This document shows positions 1 through 8,783 of a stretch of 64,000 nt of DNA, one piece after another. The notes below the pieces were generated by a model, which made no database searches, was not told the origin of the DNA, and worked only from the letters and a program-made list of their open reading frames with translations. The translations under genes and the position numbers were made by a program. Every line of letters starts with the position of its first letter. Position 1 is the stretch's first letter. Source of the DNA: JBFXDI01 sp050181295 (GTDB lineage Bacteria > Pseudomonadota > Alphaproteobacteria > Rhizobiales > Aestuariivirgaceae); the NCBI GenBank assembly GCA_050181295.1, contig JBFXDI010000001.1, positions 1 to 64,000 of the forward strand, given 5' to 3'.

Positions 1-53
1 CGACGACGCTGCGCGAACTCCTCTACCGGAATGGTCGGTCTCGTCTTCACCAC
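1..53 (-). CDS. 5' end of a divergent gene (truncated by window edge)
   Basis: Reading leftward from a GTG at 53 (or the next GTG at 50) gives 17 open codons starting V-V-K-T-R-P-T-I-P-V-E-E-F, with no stop before the window edge. An AGGAG-like ribosome binding site lies a few bases before the GTG. N-termini with IPxEEFxxR are common in M24-type Xaa-Pro peptidases, but 17 residues cannot prove a family. The gene points away from the GntR regulator, and the palindrome at 91-106 lies between the two starts, so the regulator may control it. Confidence 0.4.
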   Translation of the reverse strand, partial: MVKTRPTIPVEEFAQRR

Positions 54-90
54 GCTCTCCTGCCTGCGAATTCATATTGTCGCGCCTGAG

Positions 91-106
91 AATGGTACGT
101 ACCATT
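91..106. promoter_or_regulatory. Perfect 16-bp palindrome, probable GntR operator
   Basis: AATGGTACGTACCATT is a perfect inverted repeat. Its core TGGTACGTACCA resembles the T-N-G-T...A-C-N-A operators of FadR-subfamily GntR regulators. Two further ACCATT half-sites lie at 101-106 and about 110-115. It sits between the divergent starts at 53 and 227, the usual place for an operator serving both the regulator and its target. Binding is inferred. Confidence 0.6.
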
Positions 107-226
107 CAGACCATTAATCTGCAGCCTGAAAGCGCTATTTTTCTGATGAAAGCACGATGAAAGGGGTTGAGTAAAGCCCATTTCTTCGGCAAACAGGGAT
201 TAATTGGAGTAAATGGTCGAATTGGC

Positions 227-949
227 ATGGGCAGGCGACGGGACGGAGATCAACAGGGCGCGGTGCTCGGGCTTCTGAGCCCGGCGCGCGAGCGTTCCGA
301 GCTGATGCGGCAATTGCGCGGCCTGCTGGCCGACGGCGCGCTGGGCTCCGGAGATCGCCTGCCCAACGAGAGGCAGATTGCGGAAGCCTGCGGACTCTCC
401 CGCGCGACCACGCGGGGCGTCCTTTCCGAGCTGGAGAAGGAAGGGCTTCTCTCCCGCCATGTGGGCCGCGGCACCTATGTGTCGGACGGGCTTCCCACCA
501 CGAACGGCATCCCGGTGCATGTGACGCCCGGCGAGCTCATGGAATTCCGTGCCACCGTCGAGCCGACGATCGTCGATCTGATCGTCATCAACGCCACCGA
601 GCCGCAGCTGCGCGAGATCGACGAGATCGCCCGGCGCGGTGTGGGCGTCAGGTCATGGCGCGACGCGGAAGCGGCGGACCGCCTGTTCCACGAGAAGCTC
701 TATGCCGCAACCGCCAGCAGCGCCTTCGGGCAACTGGGCCGGATGATCGCGTCCATCCGTGCCGAGGGTGCCTGGATGAAGCTCAAGGAGAAGAGCTTCA
801 CGCCGGAGAAATGGGCGGTCTATCAGGCCGAGCACGAACGGATTGCGGACGCGCTTCACCAGCGCGACGCGCAGCTTGCCCGCGAACGGCTGCGGGATCA
901 TCTGGTCGGCGTGCGCAAGAGCGCAAAATCCGCGCTCGGAGACCTCTGA
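227..949 (+). CDS. GntR/FadR-family transcriptional regulator
   Basis: A metabolite-responsive repressor or activator. From the ATG at 227 the protein is 240 residues. An N-terminal winged helix-turn-helix (about 20-85) contains the GDRLPNERQIAE and SRATTRGVLSELEKEGLL segments typical of GntR. An FCD effector domain follows (about 100-235), with His residues in the FHEKLY, EHERIADALH and LRDHL segments where FCD proteins bind metal or ligand. A TTG at 167 would add 20 residues with no well-spaced ribosome binding site, so the ATG is preferred, though its own site is also weak. The palindrome upstream suggests autoregulation and control of the divergent gene. The effector is unknown. Confidence 0.85.
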   Translation: MGRRRDGDQQGAVLGLLSPARERSELMRQLRGLLADGALGSGDRLPNERQIAEACGLSRATTRGVLSELEKEGLLSRHVGRGTYVSDGLPTTNGIPVHVTPGELMEFRATVEPTIVDLIVINATEPQLREIDEIARRGVGVRSWRDAEAADRLFHEKLYAATASSAFGQLGRMIASIRAEGAWMKLKEKSFTPEKWAVYQAEHERIADALHQRDAQLARERLRDHLVGVRKSAKSALGDL

Positions 950-1080
950 CGGGCGTCAGACGATGAAGTGTCCATAGGCTTCAGGCCACTGGACGCCTTG
1001 GCTTGAAGCTCATATCCAAAAGTGGTGGCCTCACGGGGAGAACCCGCCCCGAGTTCCCGCCAGCCTTGGGATTAGCCGTC

Positions 1081-1872
1081 ATGCCGTCGCCCTCCTGGGA
1101 GGACTACCTCGAATTCGCGGAGGCGCTCGCCGCCGCGGCCGCCAAGGAGATCCTGCCGCATTTCCGCACCCGGCTCTCCGTCGACAACAAGCTCGAGCAG
1201 GGCTTCGATCCCGTCACCGAGGCCGACCGCGCGGGCGAGCGCGCCATGCGCGCCATGATCGAGGCACGCTTTCCCGATCACGGGATCGTGGGGGAAGAGT
1301 ACGGCGCCAAGGAGGGACGCAGCCCTTTCTCCTGGATCCTCGATCCGGTCGACGGCACCCGTTCCTTCATCTTCGGCATGCCGACCTGGACGACGCTCAT
1401 CGCGCTGGCGCACGAGGGAAGGCCCGTGGTGGGGCTGATGCACCAGCCTTACGTGGGCGAGAGCTTTTTGGGTTCCCCCTCGGGCAGCCTCCACCGTCGG
1501 GCAGGCGAGACCAGACGCCTTGCGGTCAATCCGGCCGCCTCGCTGGAGCAGGCGCTCGGCACCACCACCGGCCCCCATCTTTACCGCAGCGACCGGCAGA
1601 GGAAAGGTCTTGCCGCCATGCAGGCGCGGCTCAAGGCCATCCGCTACGACGCCGACGCCTATTTCTTCTGCCTGCTGGCGGCTGGCCAGATCGACATCGC
1701 GCTGGATGCGGGACTGGCGGCCTACGACATCGCGCCGCTCATTCCCATCATCGAGGGCGCGGGCGGCATCGTCACCACCTGGGACGGCGCGAGCGCCGCC
1801 TCGGGCGGCGATATTCTGGCCGCCGCGAGCCCCGCCCTTCAGGCCGAGGCCATGTCTCTTCTGGCGGGCTGA
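1081..1872 (+). CDS. Inositol monophosphatase family enzyme (HisN-type histidinol-phosphatase likely)
   Basis: A Mg-dependent phosphomonoesterase of 263 residues. The metal-site motifs are GEEYG (71-75), DPVDGTRSF (88-96) and the C-terminal AAYDIAPL with Asp216. The DPxDGTxxF signature and compact length fit the HisN/IMPase group, which includes histidinol-phosphatase in alphaproteobacteria; inositol-1-phosphatase is the main alternative. The upstream TTG at 1003 would add an unconserved-looking tail, so the ATG at 1081 is chosen. The 3' end overlaps the convergent hydrolase gene by 34 bases. Confidence 0.8.
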   Translation: MPSPSWEDYLEFAEALAAAAAKEILPHFRTRLSVDNKLEQGFDPVTEADRAGERAMRAMIEARFPDHGIVGEEYGAKEGRSPFSWILDPVDGTRSFIFGMPTWTTLIALAHEGRPVVGLMHQPYVGESFLGSPSGSLHRRAGETRRLAVNPAASLEQALGTTTGPHLYRSDRQRKGLAAMQARLKAIRYDADAYFFCLLAAGQIDIALDAGLAAYDIAPLIPIIEGAGGIVTTWDGASAASGGDILAAASPALQAEAMSLLAG

Positions 1873-2846
1873 GGCCGATCGAGCGGCGGCGTGCCCATGA
1901 AGGCGTCGAAGGCCGCCCAGAACTGCTCGCGGTAGAGGTCGCGCTCCATCAGGATCTCGTGCCGGGCACCCTCGATCACCGCGCAGGAGACGCCGGGCAT
2001 CCGGCGGGCATAGTGGCGGATGGCTTCGGTCGAGACGATCCGGTCCGCGCCCGCGGCCACCATGAGCACCGGCACCCTCGGTCCTTCGCGCGGCAGCGCA
2101 TTCTGAAGGCGCCGGGTGGCGGCAAGCGCCGCGCGGAGCCAGCCCCAGGTGGGCGCGCCTATGCCGAGCGACGGCGCCGCGGCAAGCGTGGCGCAGTCGC
2201 GCATGTAGCGGCCTTCATCGGAAGTGACCGTATTGCCGGGAAACCCGGAAGGACCCATGGGCCGGCGGTCACGGCCCGGCGTCGACATCCGGCCGAGCCC
2301 CGCGCCGACAGCGAGCGACGCAAGCAGGAGGCCGGCGCCCGTCGGCACCGGCATGCCGGCAAGCGCGATGAAAGGCGAGGTCATCACCACGCGCCCGAAC
2401 CATGTCCGCGTCGAAAGCACCCCGAGCAGCACCGCGCCTCCCGTCGAATGGGCAAGCGCGCAATAGGGCGGCGGACAGTCGGGCAGGACCACGCCAGTCA
2501 TGAAATCCGCAAGATCGCGGGCATATTGCCGGAAGCTGCCGACATGCCCCTTCAGCCGGTTCCTCAGCAGGCGGTCCGATCCCCCCTGCCCCCGCCAGTC
2601 GACGAGCGCCACGGCATAGCCGCGCCGCCTCAACTCCCTCACGGTCTCGAAATAGCGCTCGATGAACTCGCCGCGGCCCTGGAACACGCAGATGGTGCCA
2701 CGCGGCGCGCGTTCCTCGCCGCAGACGGCATAGCGGAGCCTGACGCCGTCCGACGTGGCGAGGCTTCCCGCCCACATTCCTTCAGGGAGGGGATTGCCGG
2801 GCGTGGCGACAAGCTCCATCGAGCCGGGGACGGTGGTCGTGATCAC
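1839..2846 (-). CDS. Alpha/beta hydrolase (lysophospholipase-like, S33/Hydrolase_4)
   Basis: A serine hydrolase of about 335 residues, related to PldB-type lysophospholipases. The nucleophile elbow is AHSTGG (Ser about 134); an Asp in AAGADRIVS and a His in GARHEIL complete the triad. VDWRGQGGSDR is the usual strand-loop after the oxyanion region. The open frame reaches back to 2897, but that would place the start inside the terminator hairpin at 2886-2906, so a GTG at 2846 is preferred; ATG 2819 is an alternative. No signal peptide is visible. The substrate is unknown. Confidence 0.75.
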   Translation of the reverse strand: MITTTVPGSMELVATPGNPLPEGMWAGSLATSDGVRLRYAVCGEERAPRGTICVFQGRGEFIERYFETVRELRRRGYAVALVDWRGQGGSDRLLRNRLKGHVGSFRQYARDLADFMTGVVLPDCPPPYCALAHSTGGAVLLGVLSTRTWFGRVVMTSPFIALAGMPVPTGAGLLLASLAVGAGLGRMSTPGRDRRPMGPSGFPGNTVTSDEGRYMRDCATLAAAPSLGIGAPTWGWLRAALAATRRLQNALPREGPRVPVLMVAAGADRIVSTEAIRHYARRMPGVSCAVIEGARHEILMERDLYREQFWAAFDAFMGTPPLDRPQPARRDMASA

Positions 2847-2881
2847 GTCCGCTTCATAGCATGGAAGCGCCTCGCGACAAG

Positions 2882-2906
2882 AAAAGGCCGGGCGCAAGGC
2901 CCGGCC
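2882..2906 (-). terminator. Rho-independent terminator of the gene at 2935-3693
   Basis: Read on the minus strand, an 8-bp perfect GC stem (GGCCGGGC/GCCCGGCC, loop of 5) is followed by TTTTC. It lies 29 bases after the stop of the secreted-protein gene. Confidence 0.8.
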
Positions 2907-2934
2907 ATCAGAACTCTCGCGATGCTTCGCGTCT

Positions 2935-3693
2935 TCAGCGCTTCTTCACTTCCGTCAGTTCGCCGTCGGCCGAGCTGAGTTTGATCTCGTAGGGCTGGCC
3001 GTCGCGCGTCGCTTCCATGTCGTAGACCTTGCCCGCGCAAGTCCTGGGCTTGACGTCGCTGAAGCCGAAATCGGCAACGATGCGCTGTGCCTCCTCGCAG
3101 CTCACGGCCTTGAGCGAGCCGGTCTCGATCTTGTCGGCCGGAGCCTTCTTGGCCGTCTCGCCCGTGGCCGGCGCCTTGGCGGGAGCCTCGGCCGGAACTT
3201 CCTCCTCGATGGCCGGCAGATCGGGCGCGAGCAGCGCCGTCTCGCTGTTCTCGAGGTTCCGGGCGGTGATCGTTGGCTTGGCCTTGGGCAGCGGCACGGC
3301 CTGCTTTGCTGGCGAGCGCCTGGCCTCCTTCTGCTTCTGCCGCTGGGGCACCACATAGGGTTCGGCCTGCTGGCGCCGACGCGGCCTCTCGATCGTCTCC
3401 TGCGAACCGTCCGGATAGACGCGCACCCACTGGTTGGGCGCGGCTTCGTACTCGATGACCTCGTCGCGGGGTGCGCTCCGCCAGAACCAGGGACGCGGAT
3501 AGGGAGGCACATAGCGGCGCTCGCGGCGCGGAGCCATGTAGCGGGGCTCCGGCACCTCGTAGTATTCCTGCCCGTCGTAATAGCCGTAATTGCCGTAGAA
3601 CCAGTGCTGCTGGGCCCGGGCCTCGCCGCCCGGCAGGCTCATCGCAAGCAGAGCTGTCAGACCCACCAGGCCCGCCGCCAAGCTCTTGGACAT
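2935..3693 (-). CDS. Secreted protein with a PepSY-like C-terminal domain
   Basis: A predicted 252-residue exported protein. Residues 1-28 form a signal peptide (MSKSL, hydrophobic core, A-R-A cleavage site). A Tyr/Pro/Arg-rich segment follows (about 30-110), then an Ala/Pro/Lys/Glu-rich low-complexity linker (about 130-185). The last 55 residues have two Cys and read like a PepSY-type fold (CEEAQRIVADFGF, then alternating strands ending ELTEVKKR). Start 3693 has an AGGGA site; the longer frame to 3750 would bury the signal peptide. It is divergent from hsp20. The function is unknown; envelope association is inferred. Confidence 0.65.
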   Translation of the reverse strand: MSKSLAAGLVGLTALLAMSLPGGEARAQQHWFYGNYGYYDGQEYYEVPEPRYMAPRRERRYVPPYPRPWFWRSAPRDEVIEYEAAPNQWVRVYPDGSQETIERPRRRQQAEPYVVPQRQKQKEARRSPAKQAVPLPKAKPTITARNLENSETALLAPDLPAIEEEVPAEAPAKAPATGETAKKAPADKIETGSLKAVSCEEAQRIVADFGFSDVKPRTCAGKVYDMEATRDGQPYEIKLSSADGELTEVKKR

Positions 3694-3788
3694 GATCGAG
3701 TTCCCTCGCGAATCCCGTTTTCCGCTCATCTGGCGGATTCCCCTCGACATTTAGCTTCACATTACGGCAACAACGCGGCTTCCGGCCT

Positions 3789-3816
3789 CTTGAACCCGCT
3801 CCTTGGACGCCTACCT
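3789..3816 (+). promoter_or_regulatory. RpoH (sigma-32)-like heat-shock promoter
   Basis: CTTG at 3789-3792 (CTTGAA context), a 17-base spacer and CCTACCT at 3810-3816 match the alphaproteobacterial RpoH pattern CTTG-N17/18-CYTAT. Transcription would start near 3823, giving an untranslated leader of about 95 bases for hsp20 that contains the thermometer hairpins. Confidence 0.65.
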
Positions 3817-3858
3817 AACGCCCTGAGGGCGCTGGCTATCCAGGTCCTCAAACGCGTG

Positions 3859-3912
3859 GCGTCCGGCCCTTCGGCGGACGCTTTTGGTCAGGACATTGCT
3901 CAAGGAGGATGT
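3859..3912 (+). promoter_or_regulatory. ROSE-type RNA thermometer in the hsp20 leader
   Basis: Two consecutive hairpins. First: GCGTCCG (3859-3865) pairs with CGGACGC (3875-3881). Second: ACATT and CTC (3893-3897, 3899-3901) pair with GAGGATGT (3905-3912) across an AAG loop, leaving G3898 bulged. The second stem buries the GGAGG ribosome binding site, and the single bulged G opposite it is the hallmark of ROSE elements known from rhizobial small heat-shock genes. At high temperature this stem should melt and free translation of hsp20. Confidence 0.75.
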
Positions 3913-3918
3913 AATCCC

Positions 3919-4368
3919 ATGTTCGATCTGACCCCCCTCTATCGTTCCACCGTCGGCTTCGACCGCCTGGCCCAGCTCTTCGACGAGCTTGGCAGCTTCG
4001 AGGCTCCTAGCTATCCCCCCTACAACATCGAGCGCGTCGGCGAGAACGACTACCGCATCTCCATGGCGGTCGCCGGATTCGCCGAGGACGACATCGGCAT
4101 CGAGGTGAAGCAGAACACGCTCACCGTTTCGGCCAAGAAGACCGAGAAGGCCGAGCCGAAGGGCGAGTTCCTTTACCAGGGTATCGCCGCGCGCTCCTTC
4201 GAGCGGCGTTTCCGGCTCGCAGACCATGTCGAGGTCACGGGGGCTGCGCTCGAGAACGGCCTGCTCCACATCTCGCTGAAGCGTGAGATCCCCGAGGCCA
4301 TGAAGCCCCGCACCATCAAGGTGGGCGGCGGCAGCCAGCCGAAGGCGATCGACAGGAAGGCCGCCTAA
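3919..4368 (+). CDS. Small heat-shock protein, Hsp20/alpha-crystallin family
   Basis: An ATP-independent holdase chaperone of 149 residues that should form oligomers and bind unfolding proteins in the cytoplasm. The N-terminus (MFDLTPLYRSTVGFDRLAQLFD) matches rhizobial IbpA-type sHSPs. The alpha-crystallin domain runs from about 35 to 130, with ASFVLPPGxxx-like segments represented by VAGFAEDDIGIEV, FERRFRLADHV and the conserved ENGLLHISL strand. The AAGGAGG site at 3902-3908 is sequestered in the thermometer hairpin. The frame is open upstream to 3604 but has no basis as coding there. Confidence 0.93.
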   Translation: MFDLTPLYRSTVGFDRLAQLFDELGSFEAPSYPPYNIERVGENDYRISMAVAGFAEDDIGIEVKQNTLTVSAKKTEKAEPKGEFLYQGIAARSFERRFRLADHVEVTGAALENGLLHISLKREIPEAMKPRTIKVGGGSQPKAIDRKAA

Positions 4369-4811
4369 GGTTCAGAGACCCCGGTGGACTGATCGAGGGC
4401 GCTCCTTTGGAGCGCCCTTTTTATTGGCCGTCCTCCCAGGGTTCCGAGTCCTCGCGTCCATGGAAGACGCGAAGCACTAGGATCGCCTCCGCAAGCCTTT
4501 ACTATTCGCCGAATATAGCGGTCGGCGGCTTCTGGATTGTGGTTCGCGATGTGAAGCCACAGCCGAACGAGGTCTGCCTCGGCAGCAGAGCTGCGAAGGA
4601 CAGACCTACGATTCCCATGCGATGCGCGGGCTTTGCGAATGATCGCTTCCGCATCCAGTGAAGCGACGTCACCCACTTTCAACTGATCGCGCGCCAAGTC
4701 TATCTCGGCTCTCAGGCGCCGCCATTTGAGAAGACGCTCTCCGATCTCATCCCGATCCTTCTGCGGGAGGGTCGAGATTTCATCGAAGGCTTTCTGCAGA
4801 ATCCTGCTCAT
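4365..4811 (-). CDS. ParD-like antitoxin fused in frame to a toxin remnant
   Basis: From ATG 4811 the first 67 residues read as a small type II antitoxin (MSRILQKAFDEISTL at the start, then helices ending in DAEAIIRKARASHG), comparable to ParD-type partners. The frame then passes without a stop into residues resembling the N-terminal half of a ParE/RelE toxin (SSAAEADLVRLWLHIANHNPEAADRYIRRI) and ends in unrelated sequence at 4365. Normally the two proteins are separate with the antitoxin first. The stop/start junction is gone, so the product, if made, is a 148-residue hybrid. The antitoxin part may still work. Confidence 0.55.
   Translation of the reverse strand: MSRILQKAFDEISTLPQKDRDEIGERLLKWRRLRAEIDLARDQLKVGDVASLDAEAIIRKARASHGNRRSVLRSSAAEADLVRLWLHIANHNPEAADRYIRRIVKACGGDPSASRLPWTRGLGTLGGRPIKRALQRSALDQSTGVSEP
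4397..4425 (+). terminator. Rho-independent terminator of hsp20
   Basis: A 9-bp perfect stem, GGGCGCTCC/GGAGCGCCC, with a TTT loop, followed by TTTTTATT. It starts 29 bases after the hsp20 stop codon and overlaps the decayed toxin region on the other strand. Confidence 0.9.
4421..4609 (-). pseudogene. ParE/RelE-family toxin remnant
   Basis: The N-terminal toxin half lies in the antitoxin's frame (about 4609-4490). The typical toxin C-terminus (EAILVLRVFHGRED..., ending at TAA 4421-4423) is found in another frame right after it. Roughly 40 middle residues expected in ParE are missing, so an internal deletion with a frame change is the simplest explanation. No functional toxin can be made from this locus. 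Confidence 0.65.
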
Positions 4812-4843
4812 GTAACCACCTAGCACGGTCACGCTGACGGCAA

Positions 4844-5896
4844 CTATCCCGCCCTGATGAGATCCGCCACGCGCGCCACGTCCTCTTCCGGTGTCGCCCA
4901 GGACAGCACGAAGCGCGCGAGGACATTGTCCGCCTTCAAGCCCTCCTCCCCGATGCTGTCCGACACCCACTCATGGCAGCGAACGCCGGCCGCCAGCAGC
5001 TTCTCGTGCAGCGTGGCGGGCATGGAGACAAAAACCTCGTTGGCCTCGACGGGAACGGCAATACGCGCGTGGCTCAAGCCGTCGATGCTCTCGCGGAGGC
5101 GCTTTGCGAGCCCGTTGGCGCGGCGGGCGTTCTCAAGCCACAGGCCGTCCTCGAGATAGGCGAGCATCTGGGCCGCGAGATAGCGCGTCTTCGAAAGAAG
5201 CTGCCCGCCCCGCATGCGGCGGTAGATGAAATCCTCCGCAAGCTTCGGATCGAAGAAGATCACCGCCTCGAGGATCAAGGCGCCGTTCTTTGTCGCCCCG
5301 AAGGACAGGACGTCAACGCCCGCCTTCCAGGTCATCTCGGCAGGCGTGACGCCACGCCCGACGAGCGCGTTCGCGAAGCGCGCCCCGTCCATGTGAAGGC
5401 GCATGCCGCGTGGCCTGAGAATGCCTGAGATCGCCGCTATTTCATGTGGCGCGTAGGTGGTCCCGAGCTCGGTGGCGTTGGTGATGGAGACGGCAGCGGG
5501 TTTGGGATCGTGCTCGCCGCGGATGAAGCTCTTGAGCACCTTCTCGATCTCTGCGGGCGAGATCTTGCCGTTCTCGCCCTTGAGCCCGATGATCTTGGCC
5601 CCGCCGGTGAAGAGCTCCGGCGCGTTGCACTCGTCGATCGCCGCGTGCGCCTCCGCATGGGTGAGGACCGCGCCATAGGAAGGCGTGATGGAGGAGAGCG
5701 CCAGCCCGTTGGCGGCCGTCCCCGTCATCACCAGGAATGCGCGCGCCTCCGTCTCGAAGACTTCCTGGAGCTTTCCCTCAGCCTCCTTCGTCAGCGTGTC
5801 GTAGCCGTAGGAGGCATGGGTGCCTTCGTTCGCCGCGGCGAGCGCCGCCATGATCTTGGGATGGACACCATAGACGTTGTCGCTCGCGAAGTTCAT
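4844..5896 (-). CDS. ltaE: Low-specificity L-threonine aldolase
   Basis: A PLP enzyme of 350 residues that cleaves L-threonine or allo-threonine to glycine and acetaldehyde. Seen: the SDN start segment, HMDGAR (168-173) and the PLP lysine K203 in SFGATKNGA. Length and motifs match the bacterial beta-eliminating lyase/threonine aldolase family. ATG 5896 starts at the conserved MNFASDN; the open frame to 5968 adds a non-conserved tail. The glycine made could feed serine/glycine metabolism, which fits the serine-cycle genes elsewhere in the window, but no direct link is shown. Confidence 0.88.
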   Translation of the reverse strand: MNFASDNVYGVHPKIMAALAAANEGTHASYGYDTLTKEAEGKLQEVFETEARAFLVMTGTAANGLALSSITPSYGAVLTHAEAHAAIDECNAPELFTGGAKIIGLKGENGKISPAEIEKVLKSFIRGEHDPKPAAVSITNATELGTTYAPHEIAAISGILRPRGMRLHMDGARFANALVGRGVTPAEMTWKAGVDVLSFGATKNGALILEAVIFFDPKLAEDFIYRRMRGGQLLSKTRYLAAQMLAYLEDGLWLENARRANGLAKRLRESIDGLSHARIAVPVEANEVFVSMPATLHEKLLAAGVRCHEWVSDSIGEEGLKADNVLARFVLSWATPEEDVARVADLIRAG

Positions 5897-5937
5897 TGGG
5901 GAAAGGTCCGGAAGGGGAGGATTGGAAGGCCGTTCCC

Positions 5938-5976
5938 TTAGAGCATGATCCGGAAAAGTGTGAAGCATTTTTCCGA
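5938..5976. repeat. Copy of a dispersed alphaproteobacterial intergenic repeat
   Basis: The segment GAGCATGATCCGGAAAAGTG... followed by TTTTTCCG forms an imperfect hairpin (CGGAAAA/TTTTCCG). It resembles the GAGCATGATCCG-type short repeat scattered between genes in many Hyphomicrobiales genomes. Only one, apparently truncated, copy is in this window, so the family assignment is from memory. Confidence 0.5.
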
Positions 5977-5992
5977 TAATCCAAAACCTTTC

Positions 5993-7252
<1,260 letters not shown>

Positions 7253-7273
7253 GGCGGCCGATTCAGCACTCCC

Positions 7274-7293
7274 GGGCCTTGAGCGCAAGGCCC
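7274..7293. other. Intercistronic hairpin before the sigma-factor gene
   Basis: GGGCCTTG/CAAGGCCC with a 4-base loop, 8 perfect base pairs, no T-run. It lies between the SRPBCC stop and the sigma-factor start and could stabilise or partly attenuate the operon transcript. Confidence 0.45.
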
Positions 7294-7311
7294 GTGCCGC
7301 CGAAGGGATGC

Positions 7312-7848
7312 CTACTTTTCCGCCTCCGCCTTGAGCTTGGCGAGCCCGGCCTCGAAATCCGTGCCCACCATGCGGTCCATGTCGAAGAACACGTGGATGA
7401 TCTTGGCGAAGAAAGGCGTGGGTCCACGCATCTCCCAGGTCACTGTCGTGGCGTCGCCCTTGGGCTCGAGCGTGAAGTCCACCAGGTTGTGCGCCTCGAA
7501 GGGCCGCTCGAAGTCGAGCTTGAGCCCGACCTTGCTCGGAGGCACCGATTCGGCGATCTCCATGCGGCCCTTGCCGACCTCGCTGTTGCCCTCCCAGGCA
7601 TAGGTCGCGCCCTGGCCCGACTGTGCCCCGCCGATCGACCGCTTCATGGCCGGGTCCTTGGTTTCATAGGGCGACCAGAGCGGCCACTTGGCAAGGTCGT
7701 TGATGAGCGGAAAGATCTTTTCGGGCGGGGCGTTGATGGTTGCCGAGCGGGCGACGCTGAAGGTGTCGGGCTTCGCCGCCGCCATGGCGAGCACGACCAG
7801 CACGGCGGCGACCACCACGGCGGCGACGATGGCGAGAACCTTCAGCAT
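7312..7848 (-). CDS. SRPBCC family protein with N-terminal membrane helix
   Basis: 178 residues. Residues 4-24 form one hydrophobic helix (membrane anchor or uncleaved signal). The rest has the START/Bet v 1-like pattern seen in polyketide-cyclase-type SRPBCC proteins (ATINAPPEKIFPLINDLAKWPLWSPYE, then the strand VTWEMRG and a C-terminal helix). Such domains bind hydrophobic ligands. It is fourth gene of the ECF42 operon, 15 bases after the upstream YCII gene. The ligand is unknown. Confidence 0.75.
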   Translation of the reverse strand: MLKVLAIVAAVVVAAVLVVLAMAAAKPDTFSVARSATINAPPEKIFPLINDLAKWPLWSPYETKDPAMKRSIGGAQSGQGATYAWEGNSEVGKGRMEIAESVPPSKVGLKLDFERPFEAHNLVDFTLEPKGDATTVTWEMRGPTPFFAKIIHVFFDMDRMVGTDFEAGLAKLKAEAEK

Positions 7849-7863
7849 CGCATGCTTCCTTTG

Positions 7864-8286
7864 CTAGCGGGACGCCAGTTGCGCCTGCATCTCGGGCAGC
7901 TTGGCGGCGGCCGCCCGGATGTCCTCCGGGAAGTCTGAGACCTCCTGCACCTGCCGGATCTCGATCGTTTCGTTGGCGGAGGCGGGGCAGCGTTTCGCCC
8001 ATTCGATCGCCTCCTCGCGCGAGCGCACGTCGATCATCCAGTAGCCGCCGAGCACTTCCTTCACCTCGGCGAAGGGCCCATCCGTGACCCTGGGTTTCCC
8101 GCTCTCGAAGGAGACGCGGGCCCCCATGGAGGGCGGGTGCAGCCCGTCGAGCGCCAGGAGCACGCCCGCCTTCTGAAGCTCCTCATTGTACTTCATCATG
8201 GCTTCGACGGCCTCGACAGTCCCGATCGGGTCGTCCGGCTTGGCGGTTTCGTATCCCTTGGGGATCATCAGCAGCATGAATCGCAT
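7864..8286 (-). CDS. YCII-related (DGPF domain) protein
   Basis: 140 residues, one ferredoxin-like YCII domain. MRFMLLMIPKGYE start, DGLHPP and the defining DGPFAEVKEVLGGYWMIDV segment with invariant Asp-Gly-Pro-Phe are present. DGPF proteins are the signature neighbours of ECF42 sigma factors; they have been proposed as small enzymes or ligand sensors, but the reaction is unknown. It is a paralogue of the gene at 8784-9212 in the same operon. Confidence 0.85.
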   Translation of the reverse strand: MRFMLLMIPKGYETAKPDDPIGTVEAVEAMMKYNEELQKAGVLLALDGLHPPSMGARVSFESGKPRVTDGPFAEVKEVLGGYWMIDVRSREEAIEWAKRCPASANETIEIRQVQEVSDFPEDIRAAAAKLPEMQAQLASR

Positions 8287-8303
8287 CGCATTTCTCCGTC
8301 AGA

Positions 8304-8741
8304 TCAGGATTTTGGTTCCGGCGCCACCACCATCCACGGCACCCCGAAGCGGTCCGCCACCATGCCGAAGCTTTTGGAGAAGAAGGTCGGCTGCAGCGGC
8401 ATCTGCACCTGTCCGCCGTCGGCGAGCGCATTGAAGACCTTCTCGGCCTCCTTTTCGTCCTTGGGCTCGAGCGTCAGCGAGATACCCTGGAAGTTCGGCT
8501 TGCCGGAGCACATGCCGTCCGACCCCATGACGAGGGAGCCGTCGATCATGAGCGCCATGTGCATGATCTTGTCGGACGGTCCCGGCATCTCTCCCGCGCA
8601 ACCTTCGGCGGGCTGCGGCGAGTTGGCCGGGGCATCCGCGAAGCGCATCAGGGTCTGGACCTTGGCGCCGAGCGTCTTCTTGTAGAAGTTCGCCGCTTCC
8701 TCGGCGCGACCCTCGAACATGAGATAGGGGCTGACGGTCAT
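8304..8741 (-). CDS. VOC/PhnB-like protein (3-demethylubiquinone methyltransferase-like fold)
   Basis: 145 residues with the SPYLMFEGRAEEAANFYKKTLGAKV start and ending GVPWMVVAPEP, the pattern of PhnB/3-dmu-9_3-mt proteins in the vicinal-oxygen-chelate superfamily. The family name suggests a methyltransferase, but most members are uncharacterised. It sits between two DGPF genes of the ECF42 operon, a frequent arrangement. Confidence 0.82.
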   Translation of the reverse strand: MTVSPYLMFEGRAEEAANFYKKTLGAKVQTLMRFADAPANSPQPAEGCAGEMPGPSDKIMHMALMIDGSLVMGSDGMCSGKPNFQGISLTLEPKDEKEAEKVFNALADGGQVQMPLQPTFFSKSFGMVADRFGVPWMVVAPEPKS

Positions 8742-8783
8742 CTGCTTTCTCCTTCTGTGGATTGCCTGCTTCTCGTCCGCGAC

